This document shows positions 12,871-24,339 of a stretch of DNA of 64,000 bases, in pieces. The number at the start of each line of letters is the position of its first letter. The stretch's first letter is position 1. Under the pieces are notes generated by a model. It saw only the letters and a program-made list of their open reading frames with translations, had not been told where the DNA came from and ran no database searches. Source of the stretch: Chromobotia macracanthus. Lineage: Eukaryota > Chordata > Actinopteri > Cypriniformes > Botiidae. The DNA is taken from assembly GCA_036877525.1 (NCBI GenBank), contig JAZGTH010000066.1:1301001-1365000 (forward strand), given 5' to 3'. A program made the position numbers and the translations under genes.

Positions 12871-15580
12871 TACAATACGTGCGGTCAGTGTTATTACTGT
12901 AACTGCAGCTGCGGTCACTGTACAGCCGTTTACTGTAGTGACGTGATTTGTAGTGTTTTGAGGGGTACTTGGGTTACCATGTGTGAATCTGTGTGAGGGT
13001 GACATTTAAACACACTGCAAATACAACACGACAAACAGCCCGAAACCTTCAAACAACATTCACACACTAGATTCTAACACACCTCTGAAAACACCCTGTT
13101 TACTGAACACACTTGTGTCTTATTGTGTCTTATTGTGTCTTATTGTGTCTTATTGTGTCTTATTGTGCCTTATTGTTGTCCTAAAGACATACTCTTACAT
13201 TAGAAGCCTATTAACTAATAACTGCCTCTGATCTGATTTCTTTATCAGGTCATGTGACCCAAGATTGAACTAATGTTACCCAAGATTGAACTAACGTTAA
13301 CTAACAGACAAATAGCTGTTCAATGCAGCTGTGAAATGCAGACCAAGATCTTAATATTAGTTAAGATCACAGTAATTTAACAAGGAGTAATGTATTAACA
13401 ATGTTTGAAATACTTATAAATAATGCTAGATTTGAGAGAAGCGTTCTCATTGTGATATGGTCACAAATGCAGTTTCTCATTGACTGTAAATTACAACACC
13501 TGAAACATTTAAAATGCATTTAACGTGGAACAGCAAACACTCAGTGTCAGTGTAAGGCTGTGCGGAGCAGATCTGTTATATCACGTACACACTTGTTTAT
13601 TGTGTGTTGATGAAGCAGTTTTTTTAGTGTAGACGGACTGAAACAGGAAACAGTCATTATATAAGACTGCTTGTTATTTATAAATCTCTTTCAGCAGGAA
13701 CGTTTATGTAGTTGTATGTTGTTTAAACGATGAAGTTTTCCAGAACAGTTTATTAATTTAACACAGCTGACTTCATTCTGCTTTCAGTCCAACACAGGAT
13801 AGAAATTTCCCGATACACAGCTAATGCTAACGTTTTGAATATCTTTGAATAATTTTGTTTGCGCTCGACTTTCTTCAGTGAAAGACACATCAGTGTTGCG
13901 TTCATACAGACTCTGGTCACTAACCTGTTTCTATAGATGAGGAAAGTGTGTCTGCGTGATTCTTTAACAAGGCCTGTCTGTGTCTTCCATTCTGCTGCCG
14001 AATCTCATTAAATGAGCCCCAGTCGCCTGTCCGTTCATTCATTCATTCATTCATTCATTCAGCTGCTGCTGGTTCTTAGAATGTTTTCTCATATCTCCGA
14101 GTCTGGAATTGCCTGGGAATCCATGACTGTATTTGCTCTGTGTGTGTGTGTGTGTGTGTTGAAGGACATTTAACTTGCTTGTCATTCTGAAAACAGAAGG
14201 GATCAGGAATAGAATGGTGAAGTTAGTCCATTTATCAATTTTGCTGGTTAATTAAATTCTTACGACTCACAGACCAATGAGATACAGGATATAAAATATC
14301 TAAATTGTATTGTAGTTACAGTGTGCTTTTTGTTTTCCACAAGCTTAAGCGAATGCAAACATTATAAAATTAAATGGATCTAAATCAGTCATTGTTGAAA
14401 TGCATATGTTATTCAGAAATTGTCAGGGTTGTGACATTATAACTATGAGCATGTTAACATAAGGCTAATATGTGTGTCTTAAACCCAAACTGTGTGAAGC
14501 ATGAACCAGAACTGTCTTCAGATCTTGCTAGAGGTTTTTCTGCTGGTTTCTGAAGTCTGTACAACTGCACAGTTCACGGCTGTCTGCCTAAATTTTCTGC
14601 TTATTTGTCCTTTTATGGATAGAGTGGACCTCTGGAGAGAGAGGACGAGAGAAAAAGCAGATTTTTCTTCTGTTTGGTTTTCAGGACATCTGAATGAGAG
14701 AATGTGTTAGTGAAGTTATCAAAGATGTGAATATTTTGAGACTGTAACTGATTGCATTACTGCAGTTTGTGCTTGTGTAAGTTTCATTCTTCTGAACAAA
14801 TTTACAGGGATAAAGCAGAGCTGAAGTCATTTATCTTCAGTTTGAGTGGGCGTGACCTTTGGAGATATGGGCACGTCCGGCAATGTAACACTGTTTAGCT
14901 TTATGCAAAGCGACTGCCGATAGGAGTTTACATGACCATCTTTTGTACAATACCTCCCTTTAATCCAGTAAATGGTTTTAAAAATGATTTTACCAATAAA
15001 TGGTAAAAGCAAGCATTCAAACATATAATGTGTTATAATGTGTAGTATAACAGATGTTAGAAGTTTATCTGAGAAGGGTCTCTCTGCATTTGAGATGATT
15101 ACCAGAACATGATTCTTAGTAACTCTGGTCTGTTTTTGTCATCTGAGTTACTCACACAGTCTGGCTCATGCCTGTCTTTTCCCAGAATGCATTGCATCCT
15201 CATGAGTGAAACTGATTTGCAAACATATGAAAATGAAGCTGAAGTTTCTCTTAGGTGATTTGCATCATATCAGAGCATTTGCAGTTTAACACAGGTCAGC
15301 TTCATCTGATCATGGTTTGATGAGAGTCTTTCAAGTTGACAGAAGAACAACCTGCAGCCCACTTGGTTTCTTCAGTCCTGATGGTCTGTGGCCTCCAGGT
15401 CCAAACTCTCAGTCCAAACATCTGTCAGATTTCTCCATGTCTCCTAACAGATCTCGCTCTCTTTGAATGTGCTTGTTTGTATGTAGGTGTTTATAGTTGT
15501 CAGGAAAATACTGAGAACATAGTGTGTGTTTTGGCTGTAAATCTTCTCTTGTTTTCTTCTCAGCTGTAAACCCACTAAGA

Positions 15581-15677
<97 letters not shown>

Positions 15678-15911
15678 TTGAGATTGATTTTGTGACTGCA
15701 GGGTTTCTGTCTGCTGCTGTAGGGTCTCTGTTTGCTGCAGGTTATGTGTTGCACAGGTTAAAAAAACAGCAGCTAAAGCTTTTCAGTCTGAACTGTTTTC
15801 CTCTCACATATCGACTGTGAGATATTTCACTTCTGCGTTTTGACTAATTCATTCCAAACTGAACCACATTTTTATGTTTTGTAAGTTTTGCATATGTCAT
15901 TTACTGTAGTA

Positions 15912-15945
<34 letters not shown>

Positions 15946-18900
15946 GCTTCTTCTAGGCCACTAAGCAGTTTTTGGAGGAGATCAATAAATGGACATCTCA
16001 ACATGGCGTCTCTCCGTTATCCTGGGACGTGGCAGTGAAGTTTCTCATGGCTCGCAAGTTTGATGTCCTGCGAGCCATCGAGCTTTTCCACAGCTACAGG
16101 GTGAGTGTGTGTTCAGCACTGTATTTCTCAGAGGAGTTTCCCATGTTTGCCAGAAAACAGTACGTTGCGCAGTCATTTTTACCACCGTTTGTCAGAAAAA
16201 CACAGAGGTGCTTGAGTCTGACAGAATTAGAATCATAAAGTATGTTTGTGAAACATGCATTTACTCAATAGAGAAACCTTGTCTTGAAGAATCAACGTCA
16301 TGAATCTAAGCGTAGCTCAGTGTAATGTGAACAGATCTGGTTTCAAAACAGATGGTAATTCAGAATCAGATTAGATCTGAATCAGGTTTAAACAGAGAAT
16401 GCTGTTGTTTGTTTATGTTTGCTGTGTTGAGCTGAAGATAATTCACTCAGTAAAGATCTGTGTGGTTACGAGCTCTTTCTCGAGAAATCTGTTTGGATCA
16501 GACGTGGATGTGTTGAGCTGAGCAAACACTCCTCATTCTGTCACTAACAGCTGCGGTGCTGATATCAGTAATCCAGACATGAGCAGTGAATCTGACACCG
16601 CCCAGTAAAGCCTCGTTTACACTTTCCCAACAGGCGTTTCTAGTTCCATAGTAACAGATATACTGCTGTAGATGTTACTTCTGCTAAGATGATAAATGTG
16701 TCGTGTCCCATACGATCTCAGACATGTTTATAAACATTAGCATTCATGTTCTACATTTTGTATTGTAAATATACAGTATAACCTACATTCTTTGGTTATT
16801 CTCAGCTGTAAAATAGGGGTAGAGCCACTGTTATATCGGGTCGAGATGTACTGCTAAAACAAGCATGTTGCCAGGATGAAAGGTGAATATTATAATCATA
16901 TCTCTCTCTGTGTTGTAGGAGACGCGTTTGAGGGAGGGAATCGTCAAACTTCAGCCGCACGAAGAGCCTTTACGCTCTGAGCTGTTGAGTGGAAAGTTCA
17001 CGGTGCTGGTGCGTTCATGCTTCACATCACGACTGTATGAAAGCTACAGATGGATTCTTAATGCTGGAAACAAGTTTAAGAGTCACACATGAAGAAACAT
17101 TGTCCTGAGTTTCTTTATCAGAGTCACTAATGCTGTTTCTCTTTAACTCTCTGCCACGTGTGTGTACGTGTGTGTACGTGTGTGTACGTGTGTGTACGTG
17201 TGTGTACGTGTGTGTACGTGTGTGTACGTGTGTGTACGTGTGTGTACGTGTGTGTACGTGTGTGTACGTGTGTGTACGTGTGTGTACGTGTGTGTGTTTG
17301 AGAAATAGAAAGCTCTATCTACATGTCAATCAACCAGACATGCATCTTGTGTTCTTTTGGTCTCTGTGATTGATGCTGTGTTTTAAGCCTGTTACTGTAT
17401 CAAGTGTGTGAGTGTGTGTGACTGTGACTGACTGTGACTGACTGTGTGTGACTGTGACTGACTGTGTGTGACTGTGACTGACTGTGTGTGTGTGACTGTG
17501 ACTGTGTGTGACTGTGACTGTGACTGTGTGTGTGTGACTGTGTGTGTGTGACTGTGTGTGTGTGACTGTGACTGTGTGTGTGTGACTGTGACTGTGTGTG
17601 TGTGACTGTGACTGTGTGTGTGACTGTGTGTGTGTGTGTGTGTGTGTGTGACTGTGTGTGTGTGTGTGACTGTGTGTGTGTGTGAGCTACTGCTGCTCTC
17701 CTATTGGTCAGGTGGATTGGTATACTGACACCTGATTGGATGCTGCAGAGGCAGGACCTCATTTGATACTTCATTGATCGATTTAACCTCTTCACCGTGC
17801 TCTGGTTTCCTGTCCTCACTTCCTTTCATCTGCATTTATAGCCCAGAGAGTCCCAAACATCTCATGAGTCATCAGATTATCAGCATATTTTATTAACATA
17901 AATATTTTTTAGATGTAAGTGTGCGGAAGTCGATCTGATCGCTGAGCAGCTGAAAGCAAATAAACTAGATTTAGTATGGTATTGAATGTCAAAGATGTAT
18001 ATGGTGTTTATGTGGCATTTATGAATATGATGTTTCTATAACATCACTGATCAGAAGCCACTTTTGTTAGAATGAGTCACTCTTAACTGATTTATAAGAC
18101 GCTCTGTTGTGCCCCCATGTGTACAGAGTGAAAACTTCACCTCAGGTAAACTAATTCTGTTTTCATTTAATTCTGGTTGTTTAATGTGACTAAATTTAAG
18201 ACATTTAATCAAAACTGGCAAAGTGTTACAACACTTTGTGAACTGTTAAAAGTCATAACTGTACTGTACAGTACTGTGTGCTTGTGATTGTTTGAGAGGA
18301 GTTTTCTGTAAATATGATGCTGTTTTTATTGGATTTTATTTCTGGTTGATGGAGTTGTTTTCTTCTGTATTCTGGTGTCAGGGTGTTCGTGACCCAGCTG
18401 GGGCGTCTATTGCCCTGTACACCGCGAAACTGCACCATCCCAGCAAAACAGGGAACCATGTGGTTCTACAGGCGCTATTTTACCTGCTGGACCGGGCGGT
18501 GGAGAGGTAAAGAGTGTGAAAGCTCTTGCATAGCTAAAGATTCTTCACCTGAGTGAAGAAATATGTAAATGTAAATACATGTATTATTACTCATTACCTC
18601 TCTTATCTGTTAATCGTTCTGCAGTTTTGAGACTCAGAGAAATGGGCTGGTTTTCATTTATGACATGGCTGGATCTAACTACACCAACTTTGAACTAGAC
18701 CTGAGCAAGAAGATCCTCAATCTACTCAAGGTGACTTCCTGTGTCTCGTATCTGTGGACTTCCTGTGTCCGCATCATCACCATCCAATCAAATTCAATTA
18801 CATTGAAACATTTCATCAATTCATGTGTTCCCTGGGATTAGAACCCATAACCGTGGTGTTGCTAGCGCAGTGCTCCACCAGTTTAGGAATAAAAATTCAA

Positions 18901-21900
18901 CACTGACATAGATGGTTTAGCAGTAATTCTGTAAGCTGTTTTAACTGTCTGCTGTTGGTTGTAGGGGGCATTTCCAGCGCGCTTGAAGAAAGTGCTCATT
19001 GTCGGAGCTCCGGTCTGGTTCAGGGTGCCGTACAACCTCCTGAGCCTGTTATTGAAGGAGAAACTCCGAGAACGGGTCAGCACACACACAGAACATCGCA
19101 GTGTTCTGCATTTAATTAAACTCAGATGCTTTGACCCCACCAGGAAAACAAATGTGTCCAGCATTGATTGCAACATGAAGGGAGACAATAATCAGTAACA
19201 AACTGCTGAAAACACCCAGCTAAAACCAGTTTAGGCTGGTAGCTGGTCTTACGTGGTTACTAGCTGGTTTAAGAAGATTTAGTTGGCTGACCAGCCAAAG
19301 TTAGCCTGGTAGACCATCTTGATCAGCCTAGTAAGAGCTGGTAGACCATCTTGGGTAAGCTGTTGGTGACTTTGGTGAGCTTGTTAACCATGTTAACCAG
19401 TTCACACCTGAACTGGTTAACTAGTGTAACCAACTTAAGCTGGTATTTCCTGTTTTTTCTAGCAGGGTGGTCCCTTTGAGCTATGTATTGTGTAATTTTT
19501 CTACATTTTTGTAAATTCACTAATTTAGTATTCAGATATACAGTAGATGTAAAGAGGTTGATTCTGTGATTCTCAGGTTCAGATGGTGAAGATGGCTGAT
19601 CTGCGACAGCACCTGCCCAGAGACTGTTTACCTGAACACCTGGGTGGCTGTCTGCCTCTGGACGTTCACAGCTGGAACCTGCAGCTGCTGTCGGAGCAGA
19701 ACGGGCGTGTGGACCCAGTGGATGAGCTGGTGGGGATTCCTCTGGAGAATACCTCCATACACACACCCGGACCCGATGACATGGGCCTGCCCGAGCTTAT
19801 GGCCCATCTGAATCGGTCCCAGCGCAGCGGGATGTACCTGGAGTACGAGGAGATCCGCAGAGAGCAGCCACCCGGAACCTTCTCCTGCGCACTGTCAGTT
19901 CAAAACGCTGCCAGACTTTACGAAGTCTCTAGAATTCATTAATTACTTTATGAATTAACTGTTTTGACAAGAATTATTATATTCAAAATGTGGCATATTT
20001 ACAAATAATAACGGGGGTGGGGTTTGGGGTTCTGATTGGCTCATACAAAGTAGATTATGATGTCATTAGAAAGTATTATTTTTTCCCCACCTGTGTGACT
20101 TTAATTATGTCAGCAGAAAAGTTGATTTGTTGGAAGAGACAACAAACATTTTATGACTTTTTATTTTAACTTCTGCAGGGCTGCTCACAACCAAGAAAGG
20201 AATCGCTACGGCGACGTGCTGTGTCTCGATCAAACTCGTGTGCGGCTCAAAGCGAGAAGAAACGAGGTTTGTGCTGTCTGATGCCATTCTCTTTCCAGAT
20301 CTACTGGAGTCTGATCCACCATTTTCTCTTTCACCACTGTGTTTTTACAGAGATCAGACTACATAAATGCCAGCTTCATGGACGGATATAAACAGAAGAA
20401 CGCATATATTGGGACTCAAGGTAAAAACAGACCATCAGCATTAAGTGTCAAAGTTAAGTTGTTGTGTTGCAGTGAGGTTAATATGTGGCTGTTGTTTTTG
20501 AACAGGGCCACTGGAGAAAACATACGGAGATTTCTGGAGAATGGTTTGGGAACAGAGTGTGCTTGTTATCGTCATGACAACAAGGTGAGACTGTCGTCAC
20601 AAAGAATCCAGTCTAAACATGCCGGAAATGATGGTGCAGGTTTATATGCAGTCTCACATGGCCAGATTGTTTTCAGTTGGTTGGAAGTCTTGTTACAGCA
20701 TATTCTGAAGCATATTTTGAAGATCTGCTGATCTGTGTGTGTGTCTGGGCAGGACGGATGAGGGGGGCCGCAGGAAGTGTGGGCAGTACTGGCCGCTGCA
20801 GGAGGGTGGACAGGAGGTGTATGGACACATCGCTGTCATCAGTCACAGAGTGGATAATCACACACATTACAACCAAACCACACTGGAGCTGCACAACACA
20901 GAGGTAACACGCGCACCTCCTACACACAAACACACACACCTGTCCTACACACACACCTCTCTCCAGCACACACACACATTGTTCTGTTTATTTTTCTTTG
21001 ACTAAAGCTTTAACGTGTTGTTTTTCTCCAGACATTTGAACAGAGGCAGGTGACTCATTTTCAGTTCCTCAGCTGGCCGGATTACGGGGTTCCGTCCTCC
21101 GCTCTCTCTCTGATTGATTTCCTGGGCTCTGTGAAGCGTCAGCAGCAGTGGGCGGTCCAGACTCTCGGGTCACAGTGGAGGGGTCATCCGCTCGGGCCGC
21201 CCATGGTGGTCCACTGCAGTGCTGGCATCGGCAGGACCGGTTAGTTTTGAATTAAACTAATCAAATTAGTCTTCATATTAAAGCAATGTAATGAATTCTG
21301 AATACAAACATTACATCATCTTTGCTAGATATTTAACTTCAATGCTTACTTCAGCAACATGCTAAAAGTGCTCAGAACATGTTAGCAACACCTTGTCACA
21401 AAAGCCGCGGGGTTTTTACCAAGTAACGTTCCTAGTCAATTTCTGTGAAAAATAAAGAAAAAAACAGTGCTTAAAAGTCGGCATGAAACAGAAGTCTATA
21501 TATCCAAGTAAAACGGGTTCAAGAGTCAAGATTTATGCAGTTTCTGGAGAAAGATAAAATGTAGGATGCGACTTAATTTGTTCTTCAGAATTGTTTGGTT
21601 TGTTGAAAGTTGGAGGGGTAAAAACTGCCTGGCCATTGGACAGTCAATATAGTCCCGCTCTTGCAGCCAGACATACGTCATGAAGGAAAGAGATATCATT
21701 TCATGGGGAGGGTAATGATTTTGCATAAAAAAATGACAAGGGCACATGAATTAAAAAATAAAACAATGATTATAATTTAGGTTTACTTTTTTATTTACTC
21801 TTAAATTCTGAAAATCTGGTTGTTTTAATTGCTCATCAGACTGACCTGTAACTCCGCCCTCCCTCCTCAGGTACGTTCTGTGCACTGGACATCTGTCTGT

Positions 21901-22061
21901 CCCAGCTGCAGGATGTTGGGACCCTTAACGTTTGTCAGACGGTCCGGCGGATGAGAACGCAGCGTGCCTTCAGTATCCAAACACCTGAGCAGTATTATTT
22001 CTGCCACACGGCCATCCTCGAACATGCCCAGAGACAGGGCCTGCTCTCGGCCAATCAGTGA
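12692..22061 (+). CDS. ptpn9: Protein tyrosine phosphatase non-receptor 9 (PTP-MEG2), CRAL-TRIO + PTP
   Basis: Thirteen coding exons, all in phase: 12692-12724, 15957-16100, 16919-17008, 18382-18506, 18625-18730, 18965-19075, 19577-19893, 20179-20266, 20351-20420, 20506-20584, 20753-20903, 21032-21239 and 21871-22061. They give 570 residues (human 593; the N-terminus is shorter). CRAL-TRIO_N and Sec14-like lipid-binding domains occupy about residues 12-235 (LSWDVAVKFLMARKFDVLRA, KKVLIVGAPVWFRVP). The PTP domain follows from about 290. It has the pTyr loop (NRYGD), DYINASFMDGY, WPDYG with general acid Asp455, and the P-loop VHCSAGIGRTG with nucleophile Cys500 and Arg506; the P-loop is split by the last intron after ACC G. 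All catalytic residues are present. The protein acts on secretory vesicles, binds phosphoinositides and promotes vesicle fusion. The stop codon lies inside a 31-bp tandem repeat. Confidence 0.97.
13112..13177. repeat. 10-bp tandem repeat in ptpn9 intron 1
   Basis: The unit TTGTGTCTTA is repeated about six and a half times, the last copies diverging. Confidence 0.85.
14035..14061. repeat. (ATTC)n microsatellite in ptpn9 intron 1
   Basis: Six to seven ATTC units. A (GT)n tract of about 20 bases lies nearby at 14140-14159. Confidence 0.85.
15588..15674. repeat. (CA)n microsatellite in ptpn9 intron 1
   Basis: About 87 bases of perfect CA dinucleotides, roughly 280 bp before ptpn9 exon 2. Confidence 0.97.
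15912..15945. repeat. CT tract upstream of ptpn9 exon 2 acceptor
   Basis: The (CT)n run lies 11 bases before the acceptor at 15956 and forms the upstream part of the polypyrimidine tract. Confidence 0.85.
17157..17300. repeat. 10-bp GTGTGTACGT minisatellite in ptpn9 intron 3
   Basis: About fourteen near-perfect copies of a 10-bp alternating purine-pyrimidine unit (GTGTGTACGT). The phase is highly regular and the array sits about 150 bp past the exon 3 donor. Confidence 0.95.
17404..17684. repeat. GTGACT/GTGTGT compound satellite in ptpn9 intron 3
   Basis: A 280-bp array of (GTGTGTGACT)-type units with variable numbers of TG and GACTGT blocks. The serine/histidine-rich open frame on the minus strand is produced by the repeat. 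Confidence 0.92.
18828..18885 (-). mobile_element. Fragment of tRNA-derived SINE, antisense, in ptpn9 intron 5
   Basis: Reverse-oriented box B-like sequence (GGGATTAGAACCCATAACC) is followed by GTGTTGCTAGCGCAGTGCTC and CACCAGTTTAGG. These match an inverted tRNA-like head of fish SINEs. The related plus-strand copy at 52755 shares the same layout. Confidence 0.6.
19205..19460. repeat. Internally repetitive GCTGGT-rich element in ptpn9 intron 6
   Basis: Many alternating AGCTGGT / ACCAGCT words give a self-complementary stretch of about 250 bp, ending TTTTTTCTAGCAGGG. It resembles a dispersed cyprinid repeat rich in CCAGC words. The family was not identified. Confidence 0.55.
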
Positions 22062-22192
22062 GCAGCAAGGCCCACTCTCAGCCAGTCGGAGATGTAAAGG
22101 GCCTCATCTCAGCCAATCAGAGATGTAAAGGGCCCCATCTCAGCCAATCAGAAATATAAAAGGCCTCATCTTGGCCAGTAAGTAAGAGAGAG
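22038..22192 (+). repeat. 31-bp tandem repeat across the ptpn9 stop codon
   Basis: Five consecutive 31-bp units start with GGCC at 22038, 22069, 22100, 22131 and 22162. Each carries a variant of CTCAGCCAATCAG. The first unit encodes the last residues GLLSANQ and the TGA at 22059-22061; the others lie in the 3' untranslated region. The unit is not a multiple of three. Confidence 0.92.
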
Positions 22193-22687
22193 ATCAATTC
22201 TTTATTGTACGTGGCCCAATCAAATTACTTGAATCTCTGCCACTAGCCAATCAACAGCCTGTTTAACTGGCTCTGATCCAGACCAGTTATTATATTATCT
22301 TCTTTGAAAGACTGGCAGTCTGAATAGTAAGCATACATGACTGTTCCCCTGCTATATGAGGGGACGTCTATATCTGATCCAGCTGTAATGTAATGTGTGT
22401 GTCATGTTGTTCAAATTGTAGGTTTGTCTGTGAATTTGGTCAAAATTCATCTATATCACACAAAGCTTCAAATCTGCTGCTGTTAAATTCGATTCGAGAC
22501 AATGCTACAAGTGAACAGCCAGGATATTTCCTGATATATTACTGTAATTTAATCTAAAACTTCACATTTGTTAAAAATATATATAGTTGCATGTAACTCA
22601 CAGTTTGCAGGTTGTTGTTTTGTGCCACAGACTAATGTCATTTCTGTTATTACACCTCAGACAGTTATCTGTCCTGTCACGACTTTC

Positions 22688-22970
22688 TTAAAGGGACCCA
22701 AAACTGAACATTTTTCCATTATTTACTCATGCCATTCCAAACCTGTATGAGTTTTTTGCTTCTGAGAAACACAAAAGAAGATATTTTAGTACATTGTACA
22801 AGTACATTGGAAACTAAACAACAATGGCACCCACTGACTTCCATTGTACAGACACAAAACCACTGAGACAACATCTTCTTTGTCTTCAAAAAACCTACAG
22901 GTTTGCAATGACATGGAGGTGAGTAGATGATGGAAGAATTGTCATTTTTGGGTGAACTGTCCCTTTAATT
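22688..22970. mobile_element. Short non-autonomous DNA transposon with inverted termini
   Basis: The element begins TTAAAGGGAC and ends GTCCCTTTAA, a perfect 10-bp inverted repeat. Internal arms include CCAAACCTGTATGAG, CACAAAAGAAGATATTTT and TTTTTGGGTGAACTGTCC. It is similar to a very abundant palindromic cyprinid repeat. It lies in the presumed ptpn9 3' untranslated region if the signal at 23603 is used. Confidence 0.8.
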
Positions 22971-23602
22971 CCATACAGCAGATAAAGCTGATCAGAACAC
23001 ACTGTGTGCTGTTATCATTCAATGTGGGCAGATGCTGTTGATCTCCAGACGTGAAGGAAATTTCTGGATTAAACTCAGTTAACAGGTTTTGTGGCGTGAT
23101 GTTGATTACCACAAAATGAATTTTGGTTCTTGTTTATTTAAATTCATGTTTACTGTGAGGCACTTGGAGGTGAATGGGGCCAGTCAAATGTTAAAATATA
23201 CACTGTTTCTAAAACAAACGTTATATGAGATTTTAGTATAAAATCACTTGCAAACTTTAATGTGTAAAGTTATATCCAATACTATTTTAACAGTGTTGCA
23301 TCAAGTTATAATACTGGATATAATATTACACACAAAAAGCTAGTGAGCCATTTTGAATTGTACAATTTATGAGCGGGCCCTATTCACTCCCATTGGAAGT
23401 GCCTCACTGTAACCCTGCTGTTTGTTTTGAATCAAGGGACCAGCTGAAATGATTTTGCTGAGTGCTCTTAACTTGTATTGAACCTGAAATATTCCTTAAA
23501 ATTTCAGTCTTTTCCTCACAATGTTGCATGGCTTCAGAAGACTGAAATATTGTGCACAAATCCTATGTAACACTTTTGTGCCGTTTTTCCACATTCACAG
23601 AA

Positions 23603-23608
23603 AATAAA
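23603..23608 (+). terminator. Candidate polyadenylation signal of ptpn9
   Basis: AATAAA about 1.54 kb after the stop codon. No better canonical signal was noticed nearer the stop. Confidence 0.45.
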
Positions 23609-24339
23609 GAGCAGTGTATTTCTTGGATAAACTATTCCATGAAAGACTCTGATGCGCACCAGAGATTATTTGCTGAAATTGAATCAATACTGAATGGTTT
23701 CTGAGTTCTGACTGTATTTTCTGTGTCAGCCTTTGAGAATTTCTCTGTAGTGTGGAAGATTTATGCAGCTGAAACAGTGGACCAGTGAATCTCTATACCA
23801 CGTAACAATTATTAAACTCATGTAGTCTTTGTTTAGAGTGGTGCAAATACGAGACAGCCACCTTAAGTCATCCACACTTTGTAATAATGCTGTCTGTACT
23901 GTACTAATAACCTGTTTGGTGCATTAGAATCGCTGTTGGTTTTGTTGTGGAGTGAAACAGTCTTTGCTACTGAATTCATATTGAATTACGTGTAGTAAAA
24001 AACACTCCAGATGAGTCCAAGATCTGCAGTCCTGCCCCAATGGACACAAAATGTGACCAGTTGTATTTTTTTATCATACTCAAGCTGTATGTCTTTACTT
24101 ATTACTCCCAAATATACATGTAAATGATATCTTCTTTTATATCCAGTTTTTCTTTGTATGTCAGTGGAATTAAACTAACCCAAAACGTCGAGCTTGTGTG
24201 CTTCAACATGCAGCAGTTCTGTTAACGTGATCAACTGCAGTTTTGAGTTGTCTGTCTGTCCTTTCAGCAAAATCGTGTGTATTAAATGAAAGAAGCATGC
24301 ACTGACTGAGCGTCTTAACTACATCTGCTTAATTCAAGG

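Noticed and set aside
12116..13005. Long minus-strand open frames (169 and 240 residues) in the ptpn9 CpG island
   Set aside because: CpG-rich sequence lacks stop codons by chance; no domain, no conserved motif, and the plus-strand ptpn9 first exon accounts for the region.
17400..17819. Open frame of 139 residues rich in HTHTQSHT
   Set aside because: Translation of a GTGACT/GT satellite, not a gene.
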